Source: an uncultured Bacteroidales bacterium
GTDB taxonomy: Bacteria; Bacteroidota; Bacteroidia; Bacteroidales; P3
Assembly (NCBI GenBank): GCA_900314925.1
Contig: OMXC01000019.1
Location: 1 to 41,893 of the forward strand
Length of the DNA stretch: 41,893 nucleotides
Reading direction: 5' to 3'
Shown: positions 31,908-40,026 of the stretch, piece by piece
Numbering within the stretch: the first letter of the stretch is position 1
How the letters are laid out: each line of letters begins with the position of its first letter
Program-made: the position numbers and the translations under genes
The notes under the pieces: generated by a model
What the model was told of the DNA's origin: nothing
The model's input: only the letters and a program-made list of their open reading frames with translations
Database searches by the model: none

Positions 31908-34022
31908 TTATTTCTTGAGCCACTGGTCGAACCAGTCGATGAAATTGCGGTGCCAGAGGAGGCTGTTCTGGGGCTTGAGCACCCAGTGGGTCTCGTCGGG
32001 GAAGTAGAGGTAGCGGCTGGGGATGTGGCGCATCTGGGCGGCGTTGTAGGCTGCCATGCCTTCAGAGGCGACGATGCGGAAGTCGAACTCGGAGTGGATG
32101 ACGCAGATGGGGGTGTTCCACTTGTCGACGAAGAGGTGCGGCGAGTTGGCGTAGCTCTTCTTGATCTGCGGGTTGTTCCAATCCCAGTAGGGGCCGCCGA
32201 GATCCCAGTTGTCGAACCACATCTCTTCGGTCTCGAGGTACTGCTGCTCGAAGTTGAACATGCCGTTGTGGGCGAGGAAGGCCTTGAAGCGACGGCCTTC
32301 GTCGTAGCCTTTGACGTCGTGATTGTGGCCGGCGAGCCAGTAGATGCTGTAGCCGCCGAAGGAGGCGCCGCAGGCACCGATGCGCTCGCGGTCTATCTGT
32401 TTGAAGTTGTCGGCGAAGTAGTCGGTGGCACTCATGTAGTCCTGCATGCAGAGTCCGCCGTAGTCGCCGGAGATCTCCTCGAGCCACTCCATGCCGAACC
32501 CGGGGCATCCGCGGCGGTTGGGGGCGATGACGAAGTAGCCGGCGCCGGACATGACCTCGAAGTTCCAGCGGGTGCTCCAGAACTGGCTGACGATGTTCTG
32601 GGGGCCGCCTTCGCAGAAGAGCAGCGCGGGATAGGTCTTGGTGCTGTCGTAGTCGTAGGGGTAGATGAGCCAGGTGAGCATCTCCTTGCCGTCGACGGTC
32701 TTGATCCAGTAAGGCTCGGTGCGGCCCATGCGCACCTGCGAGAGGATGGCGTCGTTGTAGGTGCTGAGTTTGCGGCCTTCAGCCTTCTCGTCGCCGAGGT
32801 TGTAGGCGTAGATGGTGGCAGGATACTGCATGGAGACCTGCGAGGCGTAGATGTTGTCGCCTACCATCTGGAAGCTGTTGATGTCGTGCATGCCCTGCGA
32901 GAGCTGGCGTATGGAGCCGTCCTGTCCGAAGGAGAAGAGCTCCAGGGTGCCGCGGTACATGACGACGGCCACGAGCTCCTTGTCGTCCTTGCTCCAGCTA
33001 ATGCCGCTGACGCCGTAGTCGAAGTTCTCTGTGAGGTCGCGCTTGGCTCCGCTGGCGAGGTCCATGACCATAAGGCGGAGCTTGTCGCTTTCGTAGCCGT
33101 CGCGCTCCATGCTCTCCCAGGCGATCATGGCACCGTCATGGCTGAAGACGGGGTTCTGGTCATAGCCCATGATGCCTTCGCTGATGTTGGTGGTCTCGCC
33201 GGTCTCGGTGTTGTAGATGAAGATGTCGCTGTTGGTGCTGTGCGCGTAGTCGTAGCCGGTCTTCTTGCGGCATGTGTAGGCTATGAGCTTGCTGTCGGGG
33301 CTGTAGTTATACTGCTCGGTGCCACCCCAGGGGCGCATGGGGCACTCGTAGGGGTCGCCGCCGAGAATGTCGACAGCCTTGTTCATCTCGGCCTTGCCGT
33401 TGGTGAGAGGCACATAGTAGATGTGCGGGATCTCGTCCACCCAGTTGTCCCAGTGGCGGTACATCAGATCCTCGTTGATGCGGCCGGTGGTCTTGTCGAG
33501 GCCGGCATAGAGCTTGTTGATGCTCTCGGGGCGCTCCACGGGGATGGTGCTGATGTAGACGAGCGACTTGCCGTCGGGGGCCACCTTGAAGCCCTCGAAG
33601 CCACGCTCGCACTCGGCCACCTTGCTCTCTTTCCGCGTCTTGACATCCATGGAGAGTATCTCGTTGCCGCGGCAGAACATCAGCGTGTTGTCGTCGAGCC
33701 ACACAGGGCTGAACTCGCTGGCGGCGGTCGTCGTCAGGCGCTCCTCGGCAGGCTCGGCGCCCTCGTTGCTGAGCAGGTAGAACTCCACGTTGCCCTTGTT
33801 CTGCTCCATGCTCACATTCTTCACGCCATAGACGACACGCTTGCCGTCAGGGCTTACGGCGTACTCGCCGATCTGACCGAGACTCCACATCACCTCGGGG
33901 GTGAAGCGGCCGTCGGCGACGGTGATCTCGTTCTTCTCTATGGGTTTTTCGCCAGCGTTCTTAGGCTGGCAGGCGGTGAAGCACAGCGCTCCGGCCGCCA
34001 GATACAGTAGTGTTTTCTTCAT
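31908..34022 (-). CDS. S9 family prolyl-oligopeptidase-type lipoprotein peptidase (DPP5-like)
   Basis: A 704-residue predicted lipoprotein with lipobox FTAC (Cys18). An N-terminal beta-propeller covers about 40-430 (repeated 'SPDGK', 'SPVWLDDNTLMFCRG', 'NPVFSHDGAMIAWESMERDGYE'). A C-terminal alpha/beta-hydrolase domain covers about 440-704. Catalytic residues visible are Ser554 in GASFGG, Asp647 in HSEFDFRI and His679 in DETHW. The layout matches dipeptidyl peptidase 5 of Porphyromonas and Bacteroides, which removes dipeptides from oligopeptides in the periplasm and feeds amino-acid fermentation; the substrate preference is transferred by family. It is the last gene of its operon, one base after the preceding lipoprotein gene. 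Confidence 0.92.
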   Translation of the reverse strand: MKKTLLYLAAGALCFTACQPKNAGEKPIEKNEITVADGRFTPEVMWSLGQIGEYAVSPDGKRVVYGVKNVSMEQNKGNVEFYLLSNEGAEPAEERLTTTAASEFSPVWLDDNTLMFCRGNEILSMDVKTRKESKVAECERGFEGFKVAPDGKSLVYISTIPVERPESINKLYAGLDKTTGRINEDLMYRHWDNWVDEIPHIYYVPLTNGKAEMNKAVDILGGDPYECPMRPWGGTEQYNYSPDSKLIAYTCRKKTGYDYAHSTNSDIFIYNTETGETTNISEGIMGYDQNPVFSHDGAMIAWESMERDGYESDKLRLMVMDLASGAKRDLTENFDYGVSGISWSKDDKELVAVVMYRGTLELFSFGQDGSIRQLSQGMHDINSFQMVGDNIYASQVSMQYPATIYAYNLGDEKAEGRKLSTYNDAILSQVRMGRTEPYWIKTVDGKEMLTWLIYPYDYDSTKTYPALLFCEGGPQNIVSQFWSTRWNFEVMSGAGYFVIAPNRRGCPGFGMEWLEEISGDYGGLCMQDYMSATDYFADNFKQIDRERIGACGASFGGYSIYWLAGHNHDVKGYDEGRRFKAFLAHNGMFNFEQQYLETEEMWFDNWDLGGPYWDWNNPQIKKSYANSPHLFVDKWNTPICVIHSEFDFRIVASEGMAAYNAAQMRHIPSRYLYFPDETHWVLKPQNSLLWHRNFIDWFDQWLKK

Positions 34023-34023
34023 A

Positions 34024-34899
34024 TTATTGTTTGTTTAGTTCCTCTTTGGTGCTCATGGGCGTGCGAATGTCGACCCGGAAGAAGTTGTAACCCGAGTGTC
34101 CGGGCTCCACGATGTCGATATACTCCACGTTCTCGGGCAGGGCCTCGAAGGTCAGCGAGTAGTGCAGCACATCGTAACCGCCCTGGTTGTTGGCAAAGCG
34201 CGTGCGCTCGGGATAGAGGGCTATACCTTCGTGGCCGGTCATGCTGTAACGCTTGCCGGTGGCGCAATCCACCATGTACACCTCGGGCATTATGAACAGG
34301 CCGTCGTCCACTATGGGGCGCTTCTCGGGCGTGCGGTTGCGATACATGAAGTACACCGTCGTCTTGGTGCGCTCCACATCCACCTGCTCTATGCTCACCG
34401 TCTCGGCGAACGGCGACTTGCGGTCGAGGTAGGGGTACTCTATCGAACGCGGTATGCGTGGCTTTACCTTGTCGGGCATTCTCACGTCGGTCTGCGCAAC
34501 CTCCTTGACCGCCGTGGCCTCCTTGGTGCGCTCGCGCTCGAAGTCGCTGTCAACGGCGTAGCACTTCATCGAGGCGTCGAACGAGAAGGTGATGCCGCCG
34601 TGCGGCGTACCCTCAATCTTGGTGGCGCGGTTGCGCATGGTGTACTGGCGGTAGAGGCCTGCCGCCTTGGTGCCGCTGAGGGTCACCGAGTTATAGGCAA
34701 TCTTTGACCCCTCCATGCCGTCCTGCATCGTGGCGTCGGGGCGTCCGAAGTCGGCCACTATATCGTAGTAGCTCTTGCCCACATACACCTCCTCAAGGTC
34801 GCGGTCGGCCGACACGAAGCGGCCGCCACTGCAGGCGGTGGCCAGCAGCGCAACGGCTGCGGCGACTACAATTCCTGGTTTATAGATTATGGATTTCAT
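34024..34899 (-). CDS. Lipoprotein of unknown function
   Basis: A 291-residue predicted lipoprotein with lipobox ATAC (Cys23). Start MKSIIYKPG at 34899 was chosen because it begins the signal peptide; the longer opening lies within the MORN gene. The N-terminal region (EEVYVGKSYYDIVADFGRPDATMQDGMEGSKIAYN) resembles the short BamE/SmpA-like 'G.s...v...lG.P' pattern seen in many outer-membrane lipoproteins, at low confidence. The second half is beta-rich with no recognised domain ('TTVYFMYRNRTPEKRPIVDDGLFIMPEVY'). It lies 11 nt after the MORN protein and 1 nt before the peptidase. Confidence 0.72.
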   Translation of the reverse strand: MKSIIYKPGIVVAAAVALLATACSGGRFVSADRDLEEVYVGKSYYDIVADFGRPDATMQDGMEGSKIAYNSVTLSGTKAAGLYRQYTMRNRATKIEGTPHGGITFSFDASMKCYAVDSDFERERTKEATAVKEVAQTDVRMPDKVKPRIPRSIEYPYLDRKSPFAETVSIEQVDVERTKTTVYFMYRNRTPEKRPIVDDGLFIMPEVYMVDCATGKRYSMTGHEGIALYPERTRFANNQGGYDVLHYSLTFEALPENVEYIDIVEPGHSGYNFFRVDIRTPMSTKEELNKQ

Positions 34900-34910
34900 A
34901 TCTCTGTCAA

Positions 34911-35600
34911 CTATTCTTCCACATACTTGCCGGCCTGGAAGCGTCCCTGCAGCTGCGTGCCGTCGGGGGCGGTGTAGGAACCCTGGCCGTTGAACTGGTC
35001 GTTGAACCACATGCCTTCATAGTGGCCGCCGTCGGCATAGCGACAGCTCCCCTGCCCCTCGCGGTGGTCGTTGACCCAGTTGCCCGTGTAGGTGGTGCCG
35101 TCCTTGAAGGTGATGGTGCCCTGCCCCATCATGTGGCCCTGCGTGAAGTTGCCCTCATAGCGGTCGCCGTTGGCCCACACCTTGACGCCGTTGCCGTGAG
35201 GGGCGCCGTTGACGAACGGGCCGTCGTAGCGCGTGCCGTCGGGCCACACGAGGCTGCCGGTGCCGGTGCCCATACCCGTCCAGTCGCCTTCCATCACGTT
35301 GCCGTTGGGAAAGCGGAAGACACCGTGGCCCTTGATGTAGTTCTTCTTCCATTCGCCACTGTATACCAAGCCGTTGGCCCAGTAGTATGTGCCATCGCCA
35401 TCCTGCATGCCTTTCTTCCACATGCCGTCGTAGCGGTCGCCGTTGGGCCACGTCATCAACCCCTTGCCTTCTATCTTGCCCTTGCCGTTGCGCTGGCCTG
35501 TATACACGCGGCCGTCGTCGTAGGTGGTGGTCTCCACAACCTGCGCGCTTGCCGCTGTGGTCAACACCACAGCAAACGCCAGCACGATGCCTTTTTTCAT
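34911..35600 (-). CDS. Exported MORN-repeat protein
   Basis: A 229-residue protein with signal peptide MKKGIVLAFAVVLTTAASAQ followed by about eight to nine MORN repeats of about 23 residues each (pattern 'YEGxWxxxxxxGxGxxxxxxG'). Examples are DRYDGMWKKGMQDGDGTYYW and HYEGMWFNDQFNGQGSYTAP. MORN repeats make flat beta-hairpin sheets that mediate lipid or protein contact. The ATG at 35600 is preferred to 35612 because AAAGGA precedes it and it begins the signal peptide. The protein appears wholly repetitive with no catalytic domain. Its role is unknown; it lies within an operon ending in a lipoprotein and a peptidase. Confidence 0.9.
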   Translation of the reverse strand: MKKGIVLAFAVVLTTAASAQVVETTTYDDGRVYTGQRNGKGKIEGKGLMTWPNGDRYDGMWKKGMQDGDGTYYWANGLVYSGEWKKNYIKGHGVFRFPNGNVMEGDWTGMGTGTGSLVWPDGTRYDGPFVNGAPHGNGVKVWANGDRYEGNFTQGHMMGQGTITFKDGTTYTGNWVNDHREGQGSCRYADGGHYEGMWFNDQFNGQGSYTAPDGTQLQGRFQAGKYVEE

Positions 35601-35625
35601 AATTCCTTTCATAGCCGTATTTGTT

Positions 35626-36528
35626 TTAGTTGTTGTAATGCAACAGTTTAATAAACGTACCTAACTTATAGAAATTAAACTGCTTAAGGCTAACGCCGTT
35701 ACCGCTGACGAAGTGGCTTTCCATAGGCGTCTTGAACACCTTGTACAGCCAGTATACAACCCCCTGCAGGTTCATGCGACGCACACGGTTGTAGGTGTTG
35801 AGCAGCCGCACACTGTGGCAGAAACGCTGGTCCTCCCACATGTCGTCGTAGAGCTTCGCCAGGTTCTCCACAGCCTCTACGCTTTTGTGCAGAAACTCGG
35901 CGTTCTCCTCCACCTGCCCATTGATGACGGGGTTGTCGATGTGCAATATCGGTATATGGTTCTGTTCCAGGCGGTAGCCGAACAGCGTATCCTCGTGGCC
36001 GTACTTCGTAAGGCTTTCGTCGAAGCGTATCTTGTCGAGCACGTCGCGCCGCACCATGAAGTTGTTGGTCATGAATGAGCGGTACGGGTTCTTGAGACGC
36101 TCCAACAGCGGACGGCTCTCTATCTTGGTGCCGTAGAGGTAGCGCAGGCGATGCTCGCGGTCGTTGAAGGTGTCGTCGTACACACGTCCGCCGACAACCA
36201 CGGCGGGCTTGCGAGCCAGCGTTTTAGCATACTCATTCACAAAGTTTTCGGGCACCAGCGAGTCGCAGTCGAGGAAGAGCAGATACTCCCCCTTGGCATG
36301 CTGCAGGAAGAGGTTGCGTATCCTGGCACGGCCCACGTTGGTCTCAAGCAGTACGTATGTGGCCAACTCGGCAATGCCCTTGTTCTGACTGATATAGTAA
36401 CCCGACGAGTGGTCGTCGATACACACGATCTCGTAGCTGTCCGCATCGGCGCTCGCTATCTGCCTCGCCAACCGCCGCACCATCGGGTACGTATAGTGGT
36501 TATATATTGGTATACAAATGGATATCAT
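35626..36528 (-). CDS. Glycosyltransferase family 2
   Basis: A 300-residue cytoplasmic GT-A fold enzyme. MISICIPIYNHYTYPMVRRL is the nucleotide-sugar strand. EIVCIDDHSSGYY follows, the metal-binding DCDS lies in LLFLDCDSLVP (about 100-110), and the C-terminal RFDESLTKYGHEDTLFGYRL is the acceptor-side GHED motif of galactosyl-/GT2-type enzymes. The donor and acceptor cannot be told from the sequence. There is no membrane segment. It lies between an MBL hydrolase (32 nt upstream) and the MORN protein; a role in surface glycan or protein glycosylation is plausible but not shown. Confidence 0.9.
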   Translation of the reverse strand: MISICIPIYNHYTYPMVRRLARQIASADADSYEIVCIDDHSSGYYISQNKGIAELATYVLLETNVGRARIRNLFLQHAKGEYLLFLDCDSLVPENFVNEYAKTLARKPAVVVGGRVYDDTFNDREHRLRYLYGTKIESRPLLERLKNPYRSFMTNNFMVRRDVLDKIRFDESLTKYGHEDTLFGYRLEQNHIPILHIDNPVINGQVEENAEFLHKSVEAVENLAKLYDDMWEDQRFCHSVRLLNTYNRVRRMNLQGVVYWLYKVFKTPMESHFVSGNGVSLKQFNFYKLGTFIKLLHYNN

Positions 36529-36560
36529 TAGACTGATGTTCTTTCGTATCTCATTGTTCT

Positions 36561-37319
36561 TTATATCTCTACCTTGAGGCCGTCGTAGGCCAGAGCCACA
36601 TGAGGCGGCAGCGTCGCCGACACCTCCTCGTGCAGCCCCATCTCGTGGCTCATGTGCGTCAGGTACGCCCTCTCGGGGGCCACCTCTTCAATCACCGCCA
36701 ACGCCTCTGGCAGCGAATAGTGCGAGAAGTGCTTCTCGCGGCGCAAAGCGTTTATCACCAGCACCTTCACCCCCTTCAGCTTGGCAATCTCGGCGGGTGC
36801 CATGTAGTTGGCGTCGGTGATGTACGCCATCGCCCCTATGCGGTAGCCGAGCACCGGCAAATCCTTGTGCATGGCCTTCACGGGCACCACCTCGACCCCT
36901 GCCGCCGTGAACGGAGCCTCCACCGTGTGCAGGTCCGCCTCGGGCAATCCGGGGTATTGGTGCGGCTCGAAAATATAGTGGTAGTCACGTTCTATGGCGA
37001 AGCGTGCCTCAGCGTTGAGGTACACATCCATCTTACTGTGCTGCACATAGTTGAACGACCTTATATCATCCAGTCCTCCAACATGGTCGCGATGGGCGTG
37101 CGTGATGAGGATGGCATCCAGGCGGCCCACATCTTCGCGCAGCATCTGCTGCCGGAAATCGGGGCCGATGTCGAACAGGATATTCCTGCCCTCCACCTCG
37201 AGCAACGCCGAGGTACGAAGACGCCTATCGCGTGAATCGCCTGAGCGACACACGCGACAGCGGCATGCGATTACAGGCACACCCTGCGAGGTTCCTGTAC
37301 CCAAGAACGTGAGCCTCAT
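36561..37319 (-). CDS. MBL-fold metal-dependent hydrolase, PhnP-like
   Basis: A 252-residue cytoplasmic metallo-beta-lactamase-fold protein. The GTGTSQGVPVIACRCRVC start carries the CxCxxC zinc site found in PhnP/YcbJ-type phosphodiesterases. The core dinuclear metal motif is THAHRDHVGGLDD (about 74-86), with later ligands in ITDANYM (Asp) and LTHMSHEMG (His). It likely hydrolyses a cyclic phosphodiester or nucleotide; the substrate is unknown. It begins 1 nt after the response-regulator stop, a tight coupling often seen for this hydrolase in Bacteroidales. Confidence 0.9.
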   Translation of the reverse strand: MRLTFLGTGTSQGVPVIACRCRVCRSGDSRDRRLRTSALLEVEGRNILFDIGPDFRQQMLREDVGRLDAILITHAHRDHVGGLDDIRSFNYVQHSKMDVYLNAEARFAIERDYHYIFEPHQYPGLPEADLHTVEAPFTAAGVEVVPVKAMHKDLPVLGYRIGAMAYITDANYMAPAEIAKLKGVKVLVINALRREKHFSHYSLPEALAVIEEVAPERAYLTHMSHEMGLHEEVSATLPPHVALAYDGLKVEI

Positions 37320-37320
37320 C

Positions 37321-38013
37321 CTACTCCTTGTGCGTCAGTTTGAAGCCCACACCGTGCACATTGACGATCTCCACACCCGGGTCGCCCTTCAGGTACTTGC
37401 GCAGCTTGGTGATATACACATCCATAGAACGTGCGGCGAAGTAGCTGTCGTCCTTCCAGATTTTCTGCAGACAGGTGTTGCGGTCGACAAGCTGGCCGAA
37501 GTTGATGGCGAACATGCGTAGCAGGTCGCACTCCTTGGCCGTCAGGCGCTGTATGTCGTCGTCGAGCGCAAGGGTCTGGTGCACATAGTCGAACGTGAAA
37601 CGGCCTATTTTGAACACGTTCTTGTCGGGGCGGTCCTCGTTGAACGAGCGGCGCATAGTGGCGTTGAGTCGCGCAAGCAGCTCCTCCATGCTGAACGGCT
37701 TGGTGATGTAGTCGTCGGCGCCGATCTCGAAGCCCTTCAGCTTATCGGCCTCCAAGTTCTTGGCCGTCAGGAATATCAGCGGCACCTTTTTGTCGACCTT
37801 GCGTATCTCCTTGGCCACGGTGAAACCGTCCTTCACAGGCATCATCACGTCAAGGATACAGGCGTCGACATCCTCCTCCTCGAAGAAAGTCGTAGCTTCT
37901 TCGCCGTCTTTGGCCCACACCACGGTGTAGCCTTTTTGGGTCAGGTAAGCCTTCAGGATAGTACCCAGGTTGGGGTCGTCCTCTGCTACCAGCAGTTTGA
38001 TTCCTAGGTTCAT
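37321..38013 (-). CDS. OmpR-family DNA-binding response regulator
   Basis: A 230-residue regulator. The receiver domain covers about 1-120, with acidic pocket EDD (11-13), phosphoacceptor Asp55 in ILDVMMPVKDG and Lys in LTAKN. The winged-helix domain covers about 130-228 (RLTAKECDLLRMFAINFGQLVDR, 'SMDVYITKLRKYLKGDPGVEIVNVHGVGFKL'). It resembles RprY of Bacteroides. The start at 38013 begins the receiver strand; a longer TTG start is less likely. No histidine kinase gene adjoins it in the window. It heads a minus-strand run to 31908. Confidence 0.94.
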   Translation of the reverse strand: MNLGIKLLVAEDDPNLGTILKAYLTQKGYTVVWAKDGEEATTFFEEEDVDACILDVMMPVKDGFTVAKEIRKVDKKVPLIFLTAKNLEADKLKGFEIGADDYITKPFSMEELLARLNATMRRSFNEDRPDKNVFKIGRFTFDYVHQTLALDDDIQRLTAKECDLLRMFAINFGQLVDRNTCLQKIWKDDSYFAARSMDVYITKLRKYLKGDPGVEIVNVHGVGFKLTHKE

Positions 38014-38193
38014 AATCAGACTTTTTTTGTTCCTCAATAAATGATTGTTCTGCTTTATTTCTGCCTATTTCGTACAATGATAACAACGAATATTGCATTT
38101 TATTGTGTCAAATGTTAATTTTTTTTTGTTAATTGACAAATATCTCCCCATCCATCACTACGTCGCTCAGCAGCATCGACCACTTCTCCCCAT

Positions 38194-38252
38194 CTTACCC
38201 CCACCTAAACGGCTACTAAACGGCTACAAGACGGCCACAACACCCCAGCTCC
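38194..38252. repeat. 58-bp dispersed repeat with 11-nt units, copy 2
   Basis: CTTACCCCCACCTAAACGGCT-, then ACTAAACGGCT- and ACAAGACGGCC-type units and ACAACACCCCA, closely matching 10704-10765. It lies in the 381-nt divergent gap between the response regulator and nrnA. The rest of the gap is AT-rich sequence and the nrnA promoter. Confidence 0.85.
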
Positions 38253-38315
38253 GAATGGGGTCGGAAGCCAAACAGACGCTCAGGCGGGGAAAAATTACGG
38301 CTCGGTTGATAAATA

Positions 38316-38349
38316 TTTGTTATAATATCTAAATAAAGTCGTATCTTTG
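38316..38349 (+). promoter_or_regulatory. Promoter of the nrnA-like gene
   Basis: TTTG at 38316-38319, 22 nt, then TATCTTTG at 38342-38349. It lies inside the longer in-frame opening from 38347, so that start is rejected in favour of 38395. Confidence 0.75.
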
Positions 38350-38394
38350 CACTTGGATTTATCATCCGGCAAACAATGTAATGCATTGTGGCAC

Positions 38395-39441
38395 ATGACA
38401 ATTGAGGTGCAATACAAGGCTGCTTTCGACAGCCGCTGGGACATCGGCGCGGTGCGCCGGGTCTTCGCGGAGGCCGCACATGTGGTGCTGGTGGCCCACC
38501 AGAACGCCGACGGCGACGCCGTGGGCTCGCTGCTCGGCATGTGGCACCTGCTGCGGCAGGCCGTCAGCGCCGAGGTGACCCCTCTCCTACCCGACGGGGT
38601 GCCCGGCGACCTCGACTGGCTGCCAGGGGCCGACGCCATCGTCAGCGGCAAAGCCGACGAGGTCCGCTGCGCGGCGGCCATAGACGGCGCCGACCTCATC
38701 GTGTGCCTCGACCTCAACACCATAGAGCGCACCGGTCGCCTTGCCGACAGCCTCCACGCCGCCAAGGCCGCCTTCATGCAGGTGGACCACCACGAACGGG
38801 GTGAGGACGGGCAGAGCCGCGACTGGAAGGTGGCGGTGGTGGAGCCCGAGGTGTCGAGCGCCTGCGAGCTGGTCTACTGGCTCATGCGCGAAGCCTACGG
38901 CGAGGACATCTTCACGCGCGAGGCCGCCACATGCCTCTATGCCGGCATCTGCACCGACACCGGCACCTTCAGCTACAGCAACGACCGCCAGAGCGTCTAC
39001 CTCGCCGCCGCGGGCCTGCTGGCGCACGGCATCGACCCGATGCGCATCAACCGCCAGATCAAGAACGTCTTCACCGAGGAGCGCCTGCGCTTCTTCGGCC
39101 ACGCCATGGCCGACCTGCTGGAGGTGTACCCCGAGCGGCAGGTGGCGCTGATGGTGCTCACGGAGGCCGAGATGAAGGCCTACGGCGTGGAGAGCGCCGA
39201 CATCACGGGGCTCATCAACGAGGTGATGAAACTGCGCACGGTGGACTGCGGCATACTGGTGCGCGAGGAGGGCGAGAAGGTGCGCCTCTCGCTGCGCTCC
39301 AAGGAACGCTACGACGTCAACCTCATGGCCCGCGGCCTCTTCGGCGGCGGCGGCCACAAACGGGCGGCGGGGGCCACGGCCTACGCCACGCTGCAGGAGG
39401 TCGTGGACAAGATAAAACGCGAAGTGATTGACGACAAGTGA
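38395..39441 (+). CDS. nrnA: DHH-family phosphoesterase, NrnA-like
   Basis: A 348-residue cytoplasmic DHH/DHHA1 enzyme. The NrnA class degrades 2-5-nt RNAs and dephosphorylates 3'-phosphoadenosine-5'-phosphate. Motif I is HQNADGDAVGS (about 35-45), motif II 'VCLDLN', and the DHH triad is MQVDHHERG (about 126-134). A further metal motif is CTDTGTFSYSN, and the C-terminal DHHA1 domain has the substrate-binding GLFGGGGHKRAAGA (about 314-327). The start MTIEVQYK fits the promoter position. The downstream FKBP gene starts inside its stop codon region (GTGA overlap at 39438-39441). Confidence 0.92.
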   Translation: MTIEVQYKAAFDSRWDIGAVRRVFAEAAHVVLVAHQNADGDAVGSLLGMWHLLRQAVSAEVTPLLPDGVPGDLDWLPGADAIVSGKADEVRCAAAIDGADLIVCLDLNTIERTGRLADSLHAAKAAFMQVDHHERGEDGQSRDWKVAVVEPEVSSACELVYWLMREAYGEDIFTREAATCLYAGICTDTGTFSYSNDRQSVYLAAAGLLAHGIDPMRINRQIKNVFTEERLRFFGHAMADLLEVYPERQVALMVLTEAEMKAYGVESADITGLINEVMKLRTVDCGILVREEGEKVRLSLRSKERYDVNLMARGLFGGGGHKRAAGATAYATLQEVVDKIKREVIDDK

Positions 39442-39944
39442 AAAAGACAGCATATATACTGGTTGCGGCGGCGGCGCTCTTCGGGGCTTGCCGCGAGGTG
39501 CCCGTGGTTGAGAGCGAGGCGCCGGCGGCCGACCTGACGGAGAACCTCATCAACGCCAACCGCTACATAGCGCAGAGTGAAGAGGCCCAGATAGAGGCCT
39601 ACGCGCAGCGGCGCGGGTGGACGATGACCACGCTGCCCTGCGGAGCGCGCATCATGGTGACCGACGCCGGCCGCGGCAAGGCCGTGGAGCCCGACGAGAC
39701 GCTGACGATAGACTACAGCGTCGGCGCCATCAACGGACAGACGATATACAGCCACGTGACCGACACCGTGGTGGCCGGGCGCCTGCAGCCCACCCGCGGC
39801 CTCGACGCCGCCCTGCTGACCATGCGCCACGGTGGCCGCGCACGCGTCATACTGCCCTCGGAGCAGGCCTACGGCGTCGTGGGCGACGGCGACCGCATAG
39901 GGCAGCGCATGGTGCTGGTGTACGACGTGAGGGTGAGCGATTAG
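39438..39944 (+). CDS. GldI-like FKBP-type prolyl isomerase lipoprotein
   Basis: A 168-residue lipoprotein with lipobox LFGAC (Cys18). The start is GTG at 39438, overlapping the nrnA stop. One FKBP domain covers about 75-168 ('VEPDETLTIDYSVGAINGQTIYS', 'GLDAALLTMRHGGRARVILPSEQAYGVVGDGDRI'). It is similar in arrangement to GldI, the gliding-associated lipoprotein of Bacteroidota. The key FKBP tyrosine/phenylalanine pattern is partly changed ('DYSVGAI' for the usual 'HYTGxL'), so isomerase activity may be weak. It likely helps fold exported proteins. Confidence 0.85.
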   Translation: MKKTAYILVAAAALFGACREVPVVESEAPAADLTENLINANRYIAQSEEAQIEAYAQRRGWTMTTLPCGARIMVTDAGRGKAVEPDETLTIDYSVGAINGQTIYSHVTDTVVAGRLQPTRGLDAALLTMRHGGRARVILPSEQAYGVVGDGDRIGQRMVLVYDVRVSD

Positions 39945-39990
39945 CGATGAGTTTTGAGTTATGAGTTATGAGTTATGAGTTTTGAGTGAT
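39945..39990. repeat. GAGTTAT/GAGTTTT heptamer repeats
   Basis: GAGTTTT, GAGTTAT, GAGTTAT, GAGTTAT, GAGTTTT and GAGTGAT run directly after the stop codon. It is the same class as 23018-23062. Confidence 0.85.
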
Positions 39991-40026
39991 AAATGACAAA
40001 CAAATAAACAAATAAAACCAACAACA

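Noticed and set aside
31905..34010. A 701-codon + strand frame opposite the S9 peptidase
   Set aside because: Antisense shadow; the minus-strand gene has lipobox, propeller and catalytic triad.
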